From: CAZGZD01 sp964401915
GTDB lineage: Bacteria; Patescibacteriota; Microgenomatia; UBA1406; GWC2-37-13
DNA length: 64,000 nt
Assembly (NCBI GenBank): GCA_964401915.1
Contig: CAYOAI010000002.1
Location: 14,186 to 78,185, forward strand
Direction of reading: 5' to 3'
In this document: positions 1-8,180 of the stretch, piece by piece
Numbering within the stretch: position 1 is the first letter of the stretch
How the letters are laid out: the number at the start of each line of letters is the position of its first letter
The notes under the pieces: model-generated
Database searches by the model: none
The model's input: only the letters and a program-made list of their open reading frames with translations
What the model was told of the DNA's origin: nothing
Program-made: the position numbers and the translations under genes

Positions 1-499
1 GTGGCGGTAGATTCTCTTTGTCTTCTCGTTTGGCATTTGCCGCGCGAAGTGCTACATATACAGCAGCTGACTGGACTTGATCAAAGACAAGCGTCATATT
101 CACTCGTCCGCCTGTTGCTACGAATTCGTGTGCCGCCTTTATACCTTCTGGGATTGTGGGGAACTTGATATACGCATTTCTTGCCCACGTTGCCATCTCA
201 GTTGCCTGTTTGAGCATGTCTGCGGCCTTAGTGTCCCAATTAGCCTCGACCTCAATAGATATGGGGCCTGCAATTTCACGTTCAATCTCCACAATTACTT
301 CTTTGTAAAATTTCAAAAGCTCACTGTGTGTGAATTTTTTACCAGAATCAATGTATTTCTGTGCCTCTGGATGGCGCGCGACGAGCGTGGGATTGGTAGT
401 CTGGCCATCGATGTGGCCGACAAGGCCTTTGGCTTTTTTAGTCTCATCTGGATCTCCAGCATCGAGGAAGATTTTTGGCAATTTAATTGAGGATGACAT
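1..499 (-). CDS. tal: Transaldolase-family protein (3' part beyond the window)
   Basis: Read by translating the minus strand from the ATG at 499; the frame is open to the window edge, so the C-terminal part is missing. About 166 residues are visible. They carry the transaldolase hallmarks in order: a TTNPTL motif near residue 34, the Schiff-base lysine in an IKFP motif (K112) and an NMTLVF strand near residue 134. Transaldolase moves a dihydroxyacetone unit between sugar phosphates in the non-oxidative pentose phosphate pathway; the related fructose-6-phosphate aldolases share these motifs, so exact specificity is open. A TATAAA or TATACT hexamer lies 6-11 nt before the start codon and no Shine-Dalgarno site is visible. 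Confidence 0.85.
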   Translation of the reverse strand, partial: MSSSIKLPKIFLDAGDPDETKKAKGLVGHIDGQTTNPTLVARHPEAQKYIDSGKKFTHSELLKFYKEVIVEIEREIAGPISIEVEANWDTKAADMLKQATEMATWARNAYIKFPTIPEGIKAAHEFVATGGRVNMTLVFDQVQSAAVYVALRAANAKREDKENLPP

Positions 500-537
500 A
501 CGTTATTTATAGTATAACATTAAAGGAAGTAAACTCA

Positions 538-609
538 CTTTATTTTTGCTTGTTTTTGACTCCAGTGGGTTCTCTCCCAAGTCGCACAAACAAGTAAAAA
601 GCAACAAAC
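538..609. repeat. Dispersed hairpin repeat, family A, copy 1 (short form)
   Basis: T-rich left arm and A-rich right arm flank the core GACTCCAGTGGGTTCTCTCC and AAGTCGC. The same core and arms recur at 18012-18112 and 19243-19339. This copy lacks the extra G+C-rich central piece of the other two. It fills most of the gap between the divergent transaldolase and GH18 genes. Confidence 0.8.
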
Positions 610-687
610 GGAGATTTTGCAATACAAAAACTAAGTTAAATAGACAACTCAACCCCTGAGGAAAAAGTATTTATTTATAATAAAAAG

Positions 688-1788
688 ATGAGTCGTAAGA
701 TTATATTTATTTTTATACTGCTTTTTTCGGTCGGGGTATTTATTGGGGGACTCATTTCATACTTTAAAGCCGGTCTTATTAATAATAAAAAAATAGTAAA
801 AAAAGAAAGTCCCAGAGCCCCAAAGGAAAATAAAAGTAATCAAGTCACCGTAAAATCTACGTCTATATTTGTGCCCTATTGGGCCACATTTGACGATACA
901 TTTGATGTATCCAAATACGATCCAGTCATCTACTTTGGCATCACACCATCTTACTCAGGAATCAATACTTCAGAGCCAGGATACGCTAATATTGAAAAGT
1001 TTGTGAGTGCTGTATCAGATGGAAAAAAGACACAGCTTACTCTCCGCATGGTGGACACAGAGCAGAATTTTTCTATTCTCAAAAATCGCAAATCATGGGA
1101 TTCTCTCATGGATGAGACGACTTCTATAGCAAATAAATATAAGTTTGATGGAGTAGTGCTTGATCTTGAAATATCCGCATTAGCTTTCCCTGATCTGAAA
1201 GCTCAGATATCAGACTTTGTTCAATCTTTTTACTCAAAGACTAAGGGACAAAATCTGCAGTTCACAGTATTGCTTTATGGCGATACTATATATCGAAGTC
1301 GTCCCTATGATGTTGCGCGTATTGCGGTAAATACAGATGAGATTATGGTGATGGCATATGATTACCATAAATCAAGGGGCGAGCCAGGACCGAATTTTCC
1401 GCTCGCGGGGCATGCGACCTATGGCTATGATTTTACCCAGATGACTAAAGACTTCAAAAAATTTGTGCCAGCCAACAAACTTCGAGTGATATTTGGGATG
1501 TATGGCTATGACTGGGAGGTGGATGAACATAAAAGGCCATATACGGCAGCGAAATCACTGAGTCTCAATGACGTACGTAGCAAATTCTTGGATAATTGCA
1601 CGTTCAAAAATTGCCTTGTGCGCCGAGATCCGGAGTCTTCAGAGACTGAAGTGAATTACGTCGAAAGCGCAGCGTACGTACTGCATATCGTGTGGTTTGA
1701 GGACGAACAGTCGGTCGCTGCAAAGAAAAGCTTGCTTGAAAAGGCGGGGATAGACAAGATTGGCTATTGGGCGTATGGCTACTTCTAG
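688..1788 (+). CDS. Membrane-anchored GH18-type glycoside hydrolase
   Basis: A 366-residue protein with one N-terminal membrane segment (about residues 4-26), a Lys/Asn-rich linker and a catalytic-type TIM-barrel domain from about residue 58. The GH18 signature is seen as DGVVLDLE (D154-E161), with E161 in the proton-donor position, followed by MAYDYH at 222-227 and a late IGYWAYGY strand. GH18 enzymes hydrolyse beta-1,4 GlcNAc linkages; relatives of the YdhD/SleL type act on peptidoglycan. Peptidoglycan or surface-glycan cleavage outside the membrane is therefore likely but not proven. A TATAAT hexamer lies 6 nt before the ATG and there is no Shine-Dalgarno site. Confidence 0.8.
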   Translation: MSRKIIFIFILLFSVGVFIGGLISYFKAGLINNKKIVKKESPRAPKENKSNQVTVKSTSIFVPYWATFDDTFDVSKYDPVIYFGITPSYSGINTSEPGYANIEKFVSAVSDGKKTQLTLRMVDTEQNFSILKNRKSWDSLMDETTSIANKYKFDGVVLDLEISALAFPDLKAQISDFVQSFYSKTKGQNLQFTVLLYGDTIYRSRPYDVARIAVNTDEIMVMAYDYHKSRGEPGPNFPLAGHATYGYDFTQMTKDFKKFVPANKLRVIFGMYGYDWEVDEHKRPYTAAKSLSLNDVRSKFLDNCTFKNCLVRRDPESSETEVNYVESAAYVLHIVWFEDEQSVAAKKSLLEKAGIDKIGYWAYGYF

Positions 1789-1876
1789 TAGCCGAAATCA
1801 AAAAATGCAAAATGTAAAGTGCAAAATCACAGATTAAATTTCAAAATGAAACATACATACATTGCATTAATCTTTT

Positions 1877-2182
1877 TTATTTTTGCTTTTTGATTTTTAC
1901 TTTTTGATTTTTACTTTTTGATTTTTTAGCAAAAGCCCCCATCTCCTTCAGCTTCCACATAAAAAGTGCTGATTTGCGCCGTGCACTTGAGTCGACCACA
2001 AAGCGCAGAGCCTCCTCAAGCATTGGGCGCGGCATGGTGCGTGCGAACTTGATGTAGAGGGATTTGTGTTTGTCATCCTCAAGCTTGGTCGCCAGGTATA
2101 CTCCATACGATTGATACTCTCGGCTGATATAGCGATCCTCAAGCGGGTCAAAATTATCAAGGATGTCCGACAAAGACTTCAT
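1877..2182 (-). CDS. Small conserved-looking hypothetical protein with repeat-derived Lys tail
   Basis: A 101-residue cytoplasmic-looking protein whose family I do not recognise. The first ~85 residues look like an ordinary helical domain with mixed charged and hydrophobic residues (RYISREYQSYGVYLATKL, then KFARTMPRPMLEEALRFVVD). The last ~15 residues are almost all Lys, Ser, Asn and Gln and are encoded by a 14-nt tandem repeat, so the natural end may originally have been earlier. No membrane segment or signal peptide is seen. The start is an ATG with TATAAT 9 nt upstream. Confidence 0.65.
   Translation of the reverse strand: MKSLSDILDNFDPLEDRYISREYQSYGVYLATKLEDDKHKSLYIKFARTMPRPMLEEALRFVVDSSARRKSALFMWKLKEMGAFAKKSKSKNQKVKIKKQK
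1886..1927. repeat. Tandem repeat, 14-nt unit x3
   Basis: Three consecutive copies of CTTTTTGATTTTTA, the last with one change, start at 1886, 1900 and 1914. They lie in the 3' end of the minus-strand gene at 1877-2182 and encode its lysine-rich tail. Because 14 is not a multiple of 3, each copy is read in a different frame. Confidence 0.85.
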
Positions 2183-2275
2183 ATTAAGTATATTATAGTT
2201 AAATTATGCATAAAGTAAGCAAATAGCGCGATTATTGGATTATACAATTATGCCCAAATAATTTAAAATAAAAAG

Positions 2276-3103
2276 ATGACAGATGGATCGGCAATGCCCG
2301 AATTTCGTGAACAAAAAAGACCCCCAAATAGTATTGAGGTGGCATCTACAGTATTGCCAAGCGCAGCTCACGCGGTTCCCAATGATCGGGCAGCAGCGCT
2401 GCATTTAGCAGATGGTAGCGGCGGATTCATTGCCGTAATGGGTGGGGTAGAGGGTGGAGGTGCCGAGTCAGGTCGAGTCGCCGAAAGTCTCCAACAAGAT
2501 CTTTTTTTTAGCATTAGAGATAATTCCGGACGACTTCCTAATTTACGCCATGTTGAAGATCTACTTGTAAACAGCGTATTGGATAGAGCACAAATAATTA
2601 GAAGGCAACATGAAATTGAGGAAATCAGTCCAGAAGCTGACACTTCACTGGTCGCAGGCCATGTGTTTTGGTCATTTAAGGATGATGGATTACAGTTGGC
2701 AGCTTTAAAAATTGGGGATCCTGATTTATACAGATATGATGTTGGTCAGGGTAGATTGGTTTTGTTAGACGATATGTCCACGGACTCGCAAAAACCCAAT
2801 ACTGTCGGATCCGTAAACAATGAATCTGATCTTACAATCCACACGTATCCAATCAATCCAGGCGATATCTATCTGGCTGTTACGGCCGGAGTACCTGGTA
2901 CTTTTGATCCAGGTTTTCTCGAACAAGTTCTTCAGGAGGAATTTCAAGGAGCCAATAAAAGCGACCCGCATGGGCCAGATGTGATGGATTCATTTGTGCG
3001 GGGTATTGCTGGTCGTACGCGTCGTACACAGACTGCATTAGCTGCAGAAAAAGTGCCACCAGGCGATATCGCAATAGCTGCGCTGAGGATGCGCCCCCAT
3101 TAG
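2276..3103 (+). CDS. PPM/PP2C-like protein, probably catalytically dead
   Basis: A 275-residue soluble protein that resembles a PPM phosphatase in order and spacing: GFIAVMGGVEGGG near residue 50 in place of the usual VxDGxGG, NPGDIYLAVTAGV near residue 198 in place of the usual GDxxLLxTDGV, and PGDIAIAALRM at the end in place of DDxTxVxxR. The metal-binding aspartates at all three sites appear to be replaced (by Gly, Ala and Gly). If the fold assignment is right, it is a pseudophosphatase that may bind rather than dephosphorylate its partner. The assignment comes from motif spacing only. Its 3' end overlaps the convergent pth gene by 4 nt. Confidence 0.6.
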   Translation: MTDGSAMPEFREQKRPPNSIEVASTVLPSAAHAVPNDRAAALHLADGSGGFIAVMGGVEGGGAESGRVAESLQQDLFFSIRDNSGRLPNLRHVEDLLVNSVLDRAQIIRRQHEIEEISPEADTSLVAGHVFWSFKDDGLQLAALKIGDPDLYRYDVGQGRLVLLDDMSTDSQKPNTVGSVNNESDLTIHTYPINPGDIYLAVTAGVPGTFDPGFLEQVLQEEFQGANKSDPHGPDVMDSFVRGIAGRTRRTQTALAAEKVPPGDIAIAALRMRPH

Positions 3104-3630
3104 TCCTCAATTCTTGCCAATATAGAGGGGAAAAGATCTTCGATTACTTGTCTTTCATCTGATGTGAAGTCGCCGAGTACATAGTCTTCGCCGGAGGGGC
3201 GATTTTCCGCGCCTCGATTCTCAATCCCGATTCTGATTCGCATGTATTCGCGTGTTCCAAGTGCTGTGTCTATCGACGTTATGCCATTGTGAAGCTGTGG
3301 GCTTGTGCCAGACTGGATTTTATATTTACCAAGTGGGATGTCCAGATCGTCGTGTGCAACTATGATATTCTCAGCTGCAATTTTGTAAAATTCAGCAATC
3401 TTGCGTACTACATCGCCGGATCTATTCATATAGCTTTGAGGCTTAGCGACAAGCGCTTTATCTCCTTTAAGTGAGACCTCTGCGATTTCTGCATCGAACT
3501 TTTTCTCATTTTTCATTTGACCGGCCCCAGTCTGCTGGATCACATAGTCGACAAACATAAACCCTGCGTTGTGCCGATTATGCCGATATTTATCTCCTGG
3601 ATTACCGAGACCGACAAGGAGGTATTTCAT
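3100..3630 (-). CDS. pth: Peptidyl-tRNA hydrolase
   Basis: A 176-residue protein of normal length for bacterial Pth, which releases peptides from peptidyl-tRNA that dropped off the ribosome. The start MKYLLVGLGNPG, the catalytic pair N10/H20 (HNAGF), the YMN asparagine near residue 69, HDDLDIP near 93-99 and the HNG asparagine near 116 are all visible. The usual glycine-rich stretch before HNG is replaced by SGTSPQL, a local oddity. TATAAT at 3639-3644 (minus strand) lies 8 nt before the ATG, with a possible TTCACT -35 box 16 nt further up. Confidence 0.96.
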   Translation of the reverse strand: MKYLLVGLGNPGDKYRHNRHNAGFMFVDYVIQQTGAGQMKNEKKFDAEIAEVSLKGDKALVAKPQSYMNRSGDVVRKIAEFYKIAAENIIVAHDDLDIPLGKYKIQSGTSPQLHNGITSIDTALGTREYMRIRIGIENRGAENRPSGEDYVLGDFTSDERQVIEDLFPSILARIED

Positions 3631-3691
3631 AGGATCTAATTATAGCGTGTTTGTACAAATAGTGAATCCAGTAGTCTGAAGTAGGGGAATC

Positions 3692-5683
3692 TTATGAAGT
3701 CTCGCTTCTTCCTTTGATAGCAAGCATTCCGAGTGCTGCCATGAATCCGACAAGGCCAAATGCCCCTGGCAGCTTGGTCTTTTTATCTTTCAGCTTTTCC
3801 ACGAACTTCTTGGTTTCGGCAGCCTGTGCCTGGCCACCTTCGAGCTTGTCGCCAAAGTTTTCATAAAGCGATGCAAGCTCGCTATTTGTAAGTCTGAGGT
3901 TTATTCGACTGCCTTCTCCTCGTACGTTGGGGGCTGTAAAGTAGCATATCATGAGCTTTTGAGCATACTTCTCGCTATGATTGCTATATATTTCATCAAA
4001 TGCTTTCTTGTTTGCATCATTTAATTGATCAACTCTTGTGACTCGCACTGTTCTTCCAGTCGCAGCATCTACTTGAAATACCTTCATATCATTAAGTACA
4101 AGAGCCTTAAGGCCATCTTCACCATGCTGTGCAAGAAACTTCATATCTTCGCCTATTTGTCTTCTGTCAGCACGTCTTCGCCTTCCTTCCATGCGTACCC
4201 ACTTGGTCTCCATGGCAATTTTTAGCCTATCCACCATACCCGCCTCGTTGAGTCTTTGAGCCTCCTCATACCTTTTTTGGTCTGCTTCCATTTTGCGACG
4301 GGACAGTTCATCATGTTGGTCGATCCGTGTCTCCATTACTTTGCGCAGTGAGTCGTTCATTACATCGCCTGCTTTTTCAAGAAGCTCTCGGCGTTTTTCT
4401 TGTTGTTCTTTTGTAAGTCCTGTGCCTTTTGTCGCATCGATATCTTCATAGTCCTTTTGAGCTGCTTTTTGTTCAGCTCGCTTTGCGTTAAAGGTAGAGA
4501 GATCACCGTCGATACTATCTCTAAGCGTACCATGATCGTCAAACCCTTCGATCTGAGCCTTAGCGCTTTGGTAATCCGCTGCTTGAGCATCTGCTAATCG
4601 TTCTCTATCAGCAGCAGGTGTCATGGCACTTCCTCCGGCGAATCTAGCTTGGAACTGCCTCAACTGCGCATCGACGTCATTTATCTGTCCGTCAATTCTT
4701 CCAATTTCAATTCCAAGGGCAGTTTTTTCGGCAGGATCTGTCGCTACATCATCATATCTGGCCTGAAGCGCGTCCTTCTGAGCACTTAGTTGAGCCTTAT
4801 TATCCTTATCTGCAATGTATTTGGATACTTCACTTGGGTTGTCGATTCCCTTTGACTTCCAGAGCTTTTTCAAAATTTTATCTTTTGCTACATCAATATT
4901 TCCACCTGCTGCATCGAGTATTGCTTCAAGTTCTTTTTGATCAATCTGTTCTCCGCCGATTTTAAGCTTGTCCTTAAAAGTGTCAAATACAGTTTCCACC
5001 TCACTCTTTAATTTATCGGCAATATCTTTTTTTGCGGCAACTTCAGGGTCAGTTGTAGTAGCTTCGAGGAGAGCATTAGCTTCTTTTAGGACTGGGCGTA
5101 TTTTTTTTATTACTGCATCTCTTAATTCAGGATCCTGACTAAATACTGCGTCGACAAATTCTCTTTGAGCCACAAGATCAGGTGTGCCATCCGCATTTTT
5201 CATCTCTGCGATCTCAGGGAAAGCATCAGCTACAAAGCTTGAATTGAGAATCAAATCAGCAGCCTGTTGTTTAATAGTTTCTAACTTAGCTCCTTTTGGA
5301 AGTTCTTTACCAACCATCTTGCTAAAGGCCTCTTCAGTGCTTACTCCCAGTTCTTTTGCTCGTTTGAGAATATCTGTATAGTCACTAAGACTTATGATTC
5401 CCTCAACAACTACTTTTCCTTCTCTGCCTACTTGAAGTACCCGTAGCTGGTCCTTCTGGTCATTGGACAGGGTAAGCGACTCGGTCTTACCGGCATTTTC
5501 AATTACTGTACGAGCATCAGTGCCGCCTTCGACCGCATCTCGCAGTTCTCGAAGTACTCGAGCGTTTTCTTGAGCTTGCTTTATAGATTCTGGAGTACTC
5601 GCACTTTCCGGAGCTGCCGTATTGATCACTGCAGCCTCAATCGGAAGCGGTGTGGCTCTATCTGGACTTTTTGGGCCTGCCAT
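3692..5683 (-). CDS. Large coiled-coil protein with C-terminal membrane anchor (module copy 1)
   Basis: A 663-residue protein, very rich in Ala, Glu, Lys, Asp and Gln with long predicted coiled-coil stretches (about residues 280-490) and a basic RRRRADRR patch. It has no signal peptide. A hydrophobic segment, GAFGLVGFMAALGMLAI, sits just before the C-terminus and looks like a tail anchor, so most of the protein would be cytoplasmic. It aligns along much of its length with the product of 8181-10052: compare FVDAVFSQDPELRDAVIKKI here with FAEKILRDPSLRQAVKDVL there, and the matching layout of the last 150 residues. It starts 3 nt after the small partner gene at 5687-6007. I do not recognise the family; a scaffold or membrane-tethered structural role is inference. 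Confidence 0.85.
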   Translation of the reverse strand: MAGPKSPDRATPLPIEAAVINTAAPESASTPESIKQAQENARVLRELRDAVEGGTDARTVIENAGKTESLTLSNDQKDQLRVLQVGREGKVVVEGIISLSDYTDILKRAKELGVSTEEAFSKMVGKELPKGAKLETIKQQAADLILNSSFVADAFPEIAEMKNADGTPDLVAQREFVDAVFSQDPELRDAVIKKIRPVLKEANALLEATTTDPEVAAKKDIADKLKSEVETVFDTFKDKLKIGGEQIDQKELEAILDAAGGNIDVAKDKILKKLWKSKGIDNPSEVSKYIADKDNKAQLSAQKDALQARYDDVATDPAEKTALGIEIGRIDGQINDVDAQLRQFQARFAGGSAMTPAADRERLADAQAADYQSAKAQIEGFDDHGTLRDSIDGDLSTFNAKRAEQKAAQKDYEDIDATKGTGLTKEQQEKRRELLEKAGDVMNDSLRKVMETRIDQHDELSRRKMEADQKRYEEAQRLNEAGMVDRLKIAMETKWVRMEGRRRRADRRQIGEDMKFLAQHGEDGLKALVLNDMKVFQVDAATGRTVRVTRVDQLNDANKKAFDEIYSNHSEKYAQKLMICYFTAPNVRGEGSRINLRLTNSELASLYENFGDKLEGGQAQAAETKKFVEKLKDKKTKLPGAFGLVGFMAALGMLAIKGRSETS

Positions 5684-5686
5684 ATG

Positions 5687-6007
5687 TTATTTGGGAGTCT
5701 GGGTATTGATAAATTGTTTGAGCTTGTCCTGGATCTCTGTGACTTTTTGCTCTTGATGATGTAGTTCGTGGGCTGATTTGAAGTTGATATATGCCATCTG
5801 GTATGCCGGCCAGTGTCCGGCAAGGTCTTCCAAGAAAAGTAGAAGCTCTATAGTACTTTCGACTGGGTCAAGATGGAATGATATATACCGGGCCGATTCC
5901 TGTACCTCATCTGACGTAAGACTGCCCTTTTCAAGGGAGTCGATCATGAGATCTTTCAGGTTATCGTAGGCTTCTTTTTTGAGCTCTTCGATTGCTATCT
6001 GTGCCAT
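5687..6007 (-). CDS. Small helical partner protein (module copy 1)
   Basis: A 106-residue, mostly helical acidic protein without membrane segments. It is clearly homologous to the product of 7833-8174. Shared landmarks in order are KKE, a lysine after a leucine-rich helix, S/ARYI or SRFI, a LDxV turn, LLxFLxxL followed by W, and a C-terminal QKVxxIxxKLxxFI/YI helix. It lies 3 nt upstream of the large coiled-coil gene on the same strand, so the two are almost certainly co-transcribed, and the same small-then-large order is kept in copy 2. The family and function are unknown to me. Confidence 0.85.
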   Translation of the reverse strand: MAQIAIEELKKEAYDNLKDLMIDSLEKGSLTSDEVQESARYISFHLDPVESTIELLLFLEDLAGHWPAYQMAYINFKSAHELHHQEQKVTEIQDKLKQFINTQTPK

Positions 6008-6145
6008 AGGTATACATCTAAGATAGAGGGAAAAAAAAGAAAATGCAAGAGGAAAAATATGAAGCGAAAATGGAGAAAGGAGAGATGAAAATTGTAAACA
6101 CCAAAAAAATTAAACAGGAGGAAAGGAGGAGAGTATTAAAAGAGA

Positions 6146-6742
6146 TTAGGCAGCAAGTACGAACTCCTCTTCTTGAGTAGCCTGATCTACTTGAGCGGGT
6201 ACTCCATCGAGCTCTGGGTTAGCTTGTAGTGAGTCGATATATGTCTCAAGCTCTTCTACTTCTTGCTCATTGAGTACCACAAAGCCATTTTCCAGACTTT
6301 CTTGATTCATCTCCATGGCTTCTTCGATCACATCTACATCTTCCACAGTCGGCTGGAAGATAGATATAGTCTCAACAAAGTCTTGTCCATCTTGACTTAC
6401 AAGTCTATATATCTTGTTTTCCACAATGCGATCTTCTGGGAAGATATTTTGTAGCTCACCATCCAGATCAACAACTTGGGCTACAGTCTGCTCTTGGATG
6501 ATTGCTTTTACGCGTACATTCTGACCATCTTCTACTATGTCGGCGCCTTCTCCAAAGTTAGAGATACGAACAAATTGAAAGGGATCATTGGGATTCTCAA
6601 GGATAGCATTTGATTCCTGTTGGCCTTCAGCTACTGGGCCAGTCTTGGATAGAATTTTGGTCAAAACACGATCAATAGGAGACATAGAGGCGAGCTCTTG
6701 TGCAGGTGCTTGGTCATGTGTGACTGGTGCTTCAATAGGCAT
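6146..6742 (-). CDS. Acidic hypothetical protein
   Basis: A 198-residue strongly acidic soluble protein with no signal peptide or membrane segment. The middle (about residues 50-140) looks like a beta-rich domain (FQFVRISNFGEGADI, QNVRVKAIIQEQTVAQVVDL, NKIYRLVSQDGQDFVETISIF); the C-terminal third is a Glu/Gln-rich helix. I do not recognise a family. It is encoded between the two copies of the coiled-coil module and on the same strand as copy 1, 138 nt upstream of it, so a shared role is possible but not shown. Confidence 0.75.
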   Translation of the reverse strand: MPIEAPVTHDQAPAQELASMSPIDRVLTKILSKTGPVAEGQQESNAILENPNDPFQFVRISNFGEGADIVEDGQNVRVKAIIQEQTVAQVVDLDGELQNIFPEDRIVENKIYRLVSQDGQDFVETISIFQPTVEDVDVIEEAMEMNQESLENGFVVLNEQEVEELETYIDSLQANPELDGVPAQVDQATQEEEFVLAA

Positions 6743-6820
6743 AAGATATTACAAATTCTCAATTAACAACTTATAGTATAGCAAATAAAATTACAATTGC
6801 AAGCAGTTCGATCATTATAC

Positions 6821-7573
6821 TTATCGAGTCCTTGAGCTATCCTCAAGCTTTTTCTCTTCAGTCTCGGAGATTTTGTGGCCTTTGGCGTCAAAAAATAGCA
6901 GCTTGAAGTACACGTCATTCTCCCGACGTATATTGCCCGAGGAGAAAAGATGAACTGTGCTTAGCCCCTTGGATGTTGGTCTTTGGATACGCTGGCCTGT
7001 GGTGCGATCATGCAGGCGGATTATGGACTGAACAGATTTGGATGTGGTGACTGTGATGATTGTTGTGGGGCTGGATGTTGAGACATCGATATACTTGACG
7101 AGATCTGTAGCTTTGACACTCGATAATTGCTTCTTATTCAAAGAGGTGACGACAGAAAAAGATGCGGCAGCAAGGAATACGAGGACAATAATAGCTGAGA
7201 GTGCGGGGAGTGGTCTTTGTGCTTTTTTAAAGCTGCCTATCTTTGTCTCCTGAGCTTTTTTAAATAGTAAGAGGTCGGCCGGGTAGGTAAGTACGCCAAA
7301 GCAGCGAGGACATCGAAGAAGTGTGACTCCATCTGGGATGGCTGCGTCACGCGTGATTTCTTCAAGTGGGAGATTGTCTTTGGGACAGAGTTTTTCTGCA
7401 CCACTGATCTCATCTGCGCGCTTGTTGCCAGCCAAGAGCCCTGCATTGGATGCGCTTATGCGATTTATGCCATTTTCCTCAAAAAATGTACAGCCGCAGT
7501 CGTTACAGTGCAAGATCTTTTGTTTGTCCAGTGTGGATCTTTGCAATGGTTGCTTGCAGTTGGGGCACAACAT
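6821..7573 (-). CDS. Double zinc-ribbon protein with one membrane segment
   Basis: A 250-residue protein. The N-terminal half carries two CxxC...CxxC zinc ribbons: CPNC/CNDC (about residues 3-27) and CPKD-type/CPRC (about 62-92); the second has lost one cysteine at CPKD. A single membrane segment follows (PALSAIIVLVFLAAASFSVV, about 123-145). The outer C-terminal part is beta-rich (IDVSTSSPTTIITVTTSK...) and resembles an immunoglobulin or FN3-like fold, then ends in a charged tail. The orientation implied is zinc ribbon inside, beta domain outside, which would suit a sensor or assembly factor. TATACT preceded by TG lies 7 nt before the ATG. Function unknown. Confidence 0.8.
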   Translation of the reverse strand: MLCPNCKQPLQRSTLDKQKILHCNDCGCTFFEENGINRISASNAGLLAGNKRADEISGAEKLCPKDNLPLEEITRDAAIPDGVTLLRCPRCFGVLTYPADLLLFKKAQETKIGSFKKAQRPLPALSAIIVLVFLAAASFSVVTSLNKKQLSSVKATDLVKYIDVSTSSPTTIITVTTSKSVQSIIRLHDRTTGQRIQRPTSKGLSTVHLFSSGNIRRENDVYFKLLFFDAKGHKISETEEKKLEDSSRTR

Positions 7574-7832
7574 AAAATACAGTATATCAGTAATCAGTAA
7601 AATCAGTCCCGCCGACAGCGGGATCAGCGCGTCAGTCGAGTCGGCATAGTCCCCACTTCGCTCTTCGAGCTACGAGGGGCAAGCAGTTGAAATTCTCAAA
7701 TACCTACTATCTCTCATCTTTCATCTTTCCTTTCTCCTTTTTCATCTACATACCTGTTTTGAGCTTATCTTGCGCGGTCGTGAATCATACGTTACAAAAT
7801 ACGCTTGACTAATAGTAATTTGTAATACTAAT
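7574..7832. other. Divergent intergenic region with hairpins
   Basis: A 259-nt gap between divergent genes. It holds a perfect 6-bp hairpin at 7607-7623 (TCCCGC, loop CGACA, GCGGGA), the CCCC...GGGG element at 7651-7681 that recurs near 63366, and candidate -10 elements at each end (TATACT at 7581-7586 on minus; TACTAA near 7827-7832 on plus, 16 nt after TTGACT at 7805-7810). No gene or RNA was recognised. Confidence 0.6.
7651..7681. repeat. Dispersed element, family C, copy 1
   Basis: CCCCACTTCGCTC, a short variable centre with AGCT, then CG and GGGGCA. The same outline recurs at 63366-63396. CCCC and GGGG can pair, making a weak stem. Confidence 0.6.
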
Positions 7833-8174
7833 ATGAGTATTATGTCCAAAAGTTCTCAGCCTTTTGATGATGTCCTCAAAAAAGAGGTCCAGTCCAAGCT
7901 TCTGAACGTCATACTCACAGCTGTTGAGAAGCACGAGTTCTACTTCAATGATATGAAGAATTCTTCCCGTTTTATACTATCTGGGCTTGATGGTGTCAAA
8001 AACTATGATGATCTGCTTATCTTTCTCGATGCTCTTAAGCACAAGTGGGGGGTATTTGCGCCAGTTTATGATATATATAAGCATACTGATCGTGATGTCG
8101 CAGCTCGTGAGAAGCAGGTGATCGACAAGCTTAGCCGTTATATACACGACATGCCATCAAAGGCATCAAACTAA
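7833..8174 (+). CDS. Small helical partner protein (module copy 2)
   Basis: A 113-residue helical soluble protein, homologous along its whole length to the product of 5687-6007 (see shared landmarks there: KKE near the start, SSRFILSGLDGVKNYDDLLIFLDAL, W, and a final KQVIDKLSRYI helix). It precedes the large coiled-coil gene of copy 2 by 6 nt, repeating the gene order of copy 1 on the opposite strand. The start could be the ATG at 7833 or the one at 7842 (MSKSSQ). TTGACT at 7805-7810 is a candidate -35 box. Function unknown. Confidence 0.85.
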   Translation: MSIMSKSSQPFDDVLKKEVQSKLLNVILTAVEKHEFYFNDMKNSSRFILSGLDGVKNYDDLLIFLDALKHKWGVFAPVYDIYKHTDRDVAAREKQVIDKLSRYIHDMPSKASN

Positions 8175-8180
8175 TATTTT

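Noticed and set aside
77..490. Plus-strand open frame of 137 codons
   Set aside because: It is the antisense of the truncated transaldolase gene, whose motifs are clear on the minus strand.
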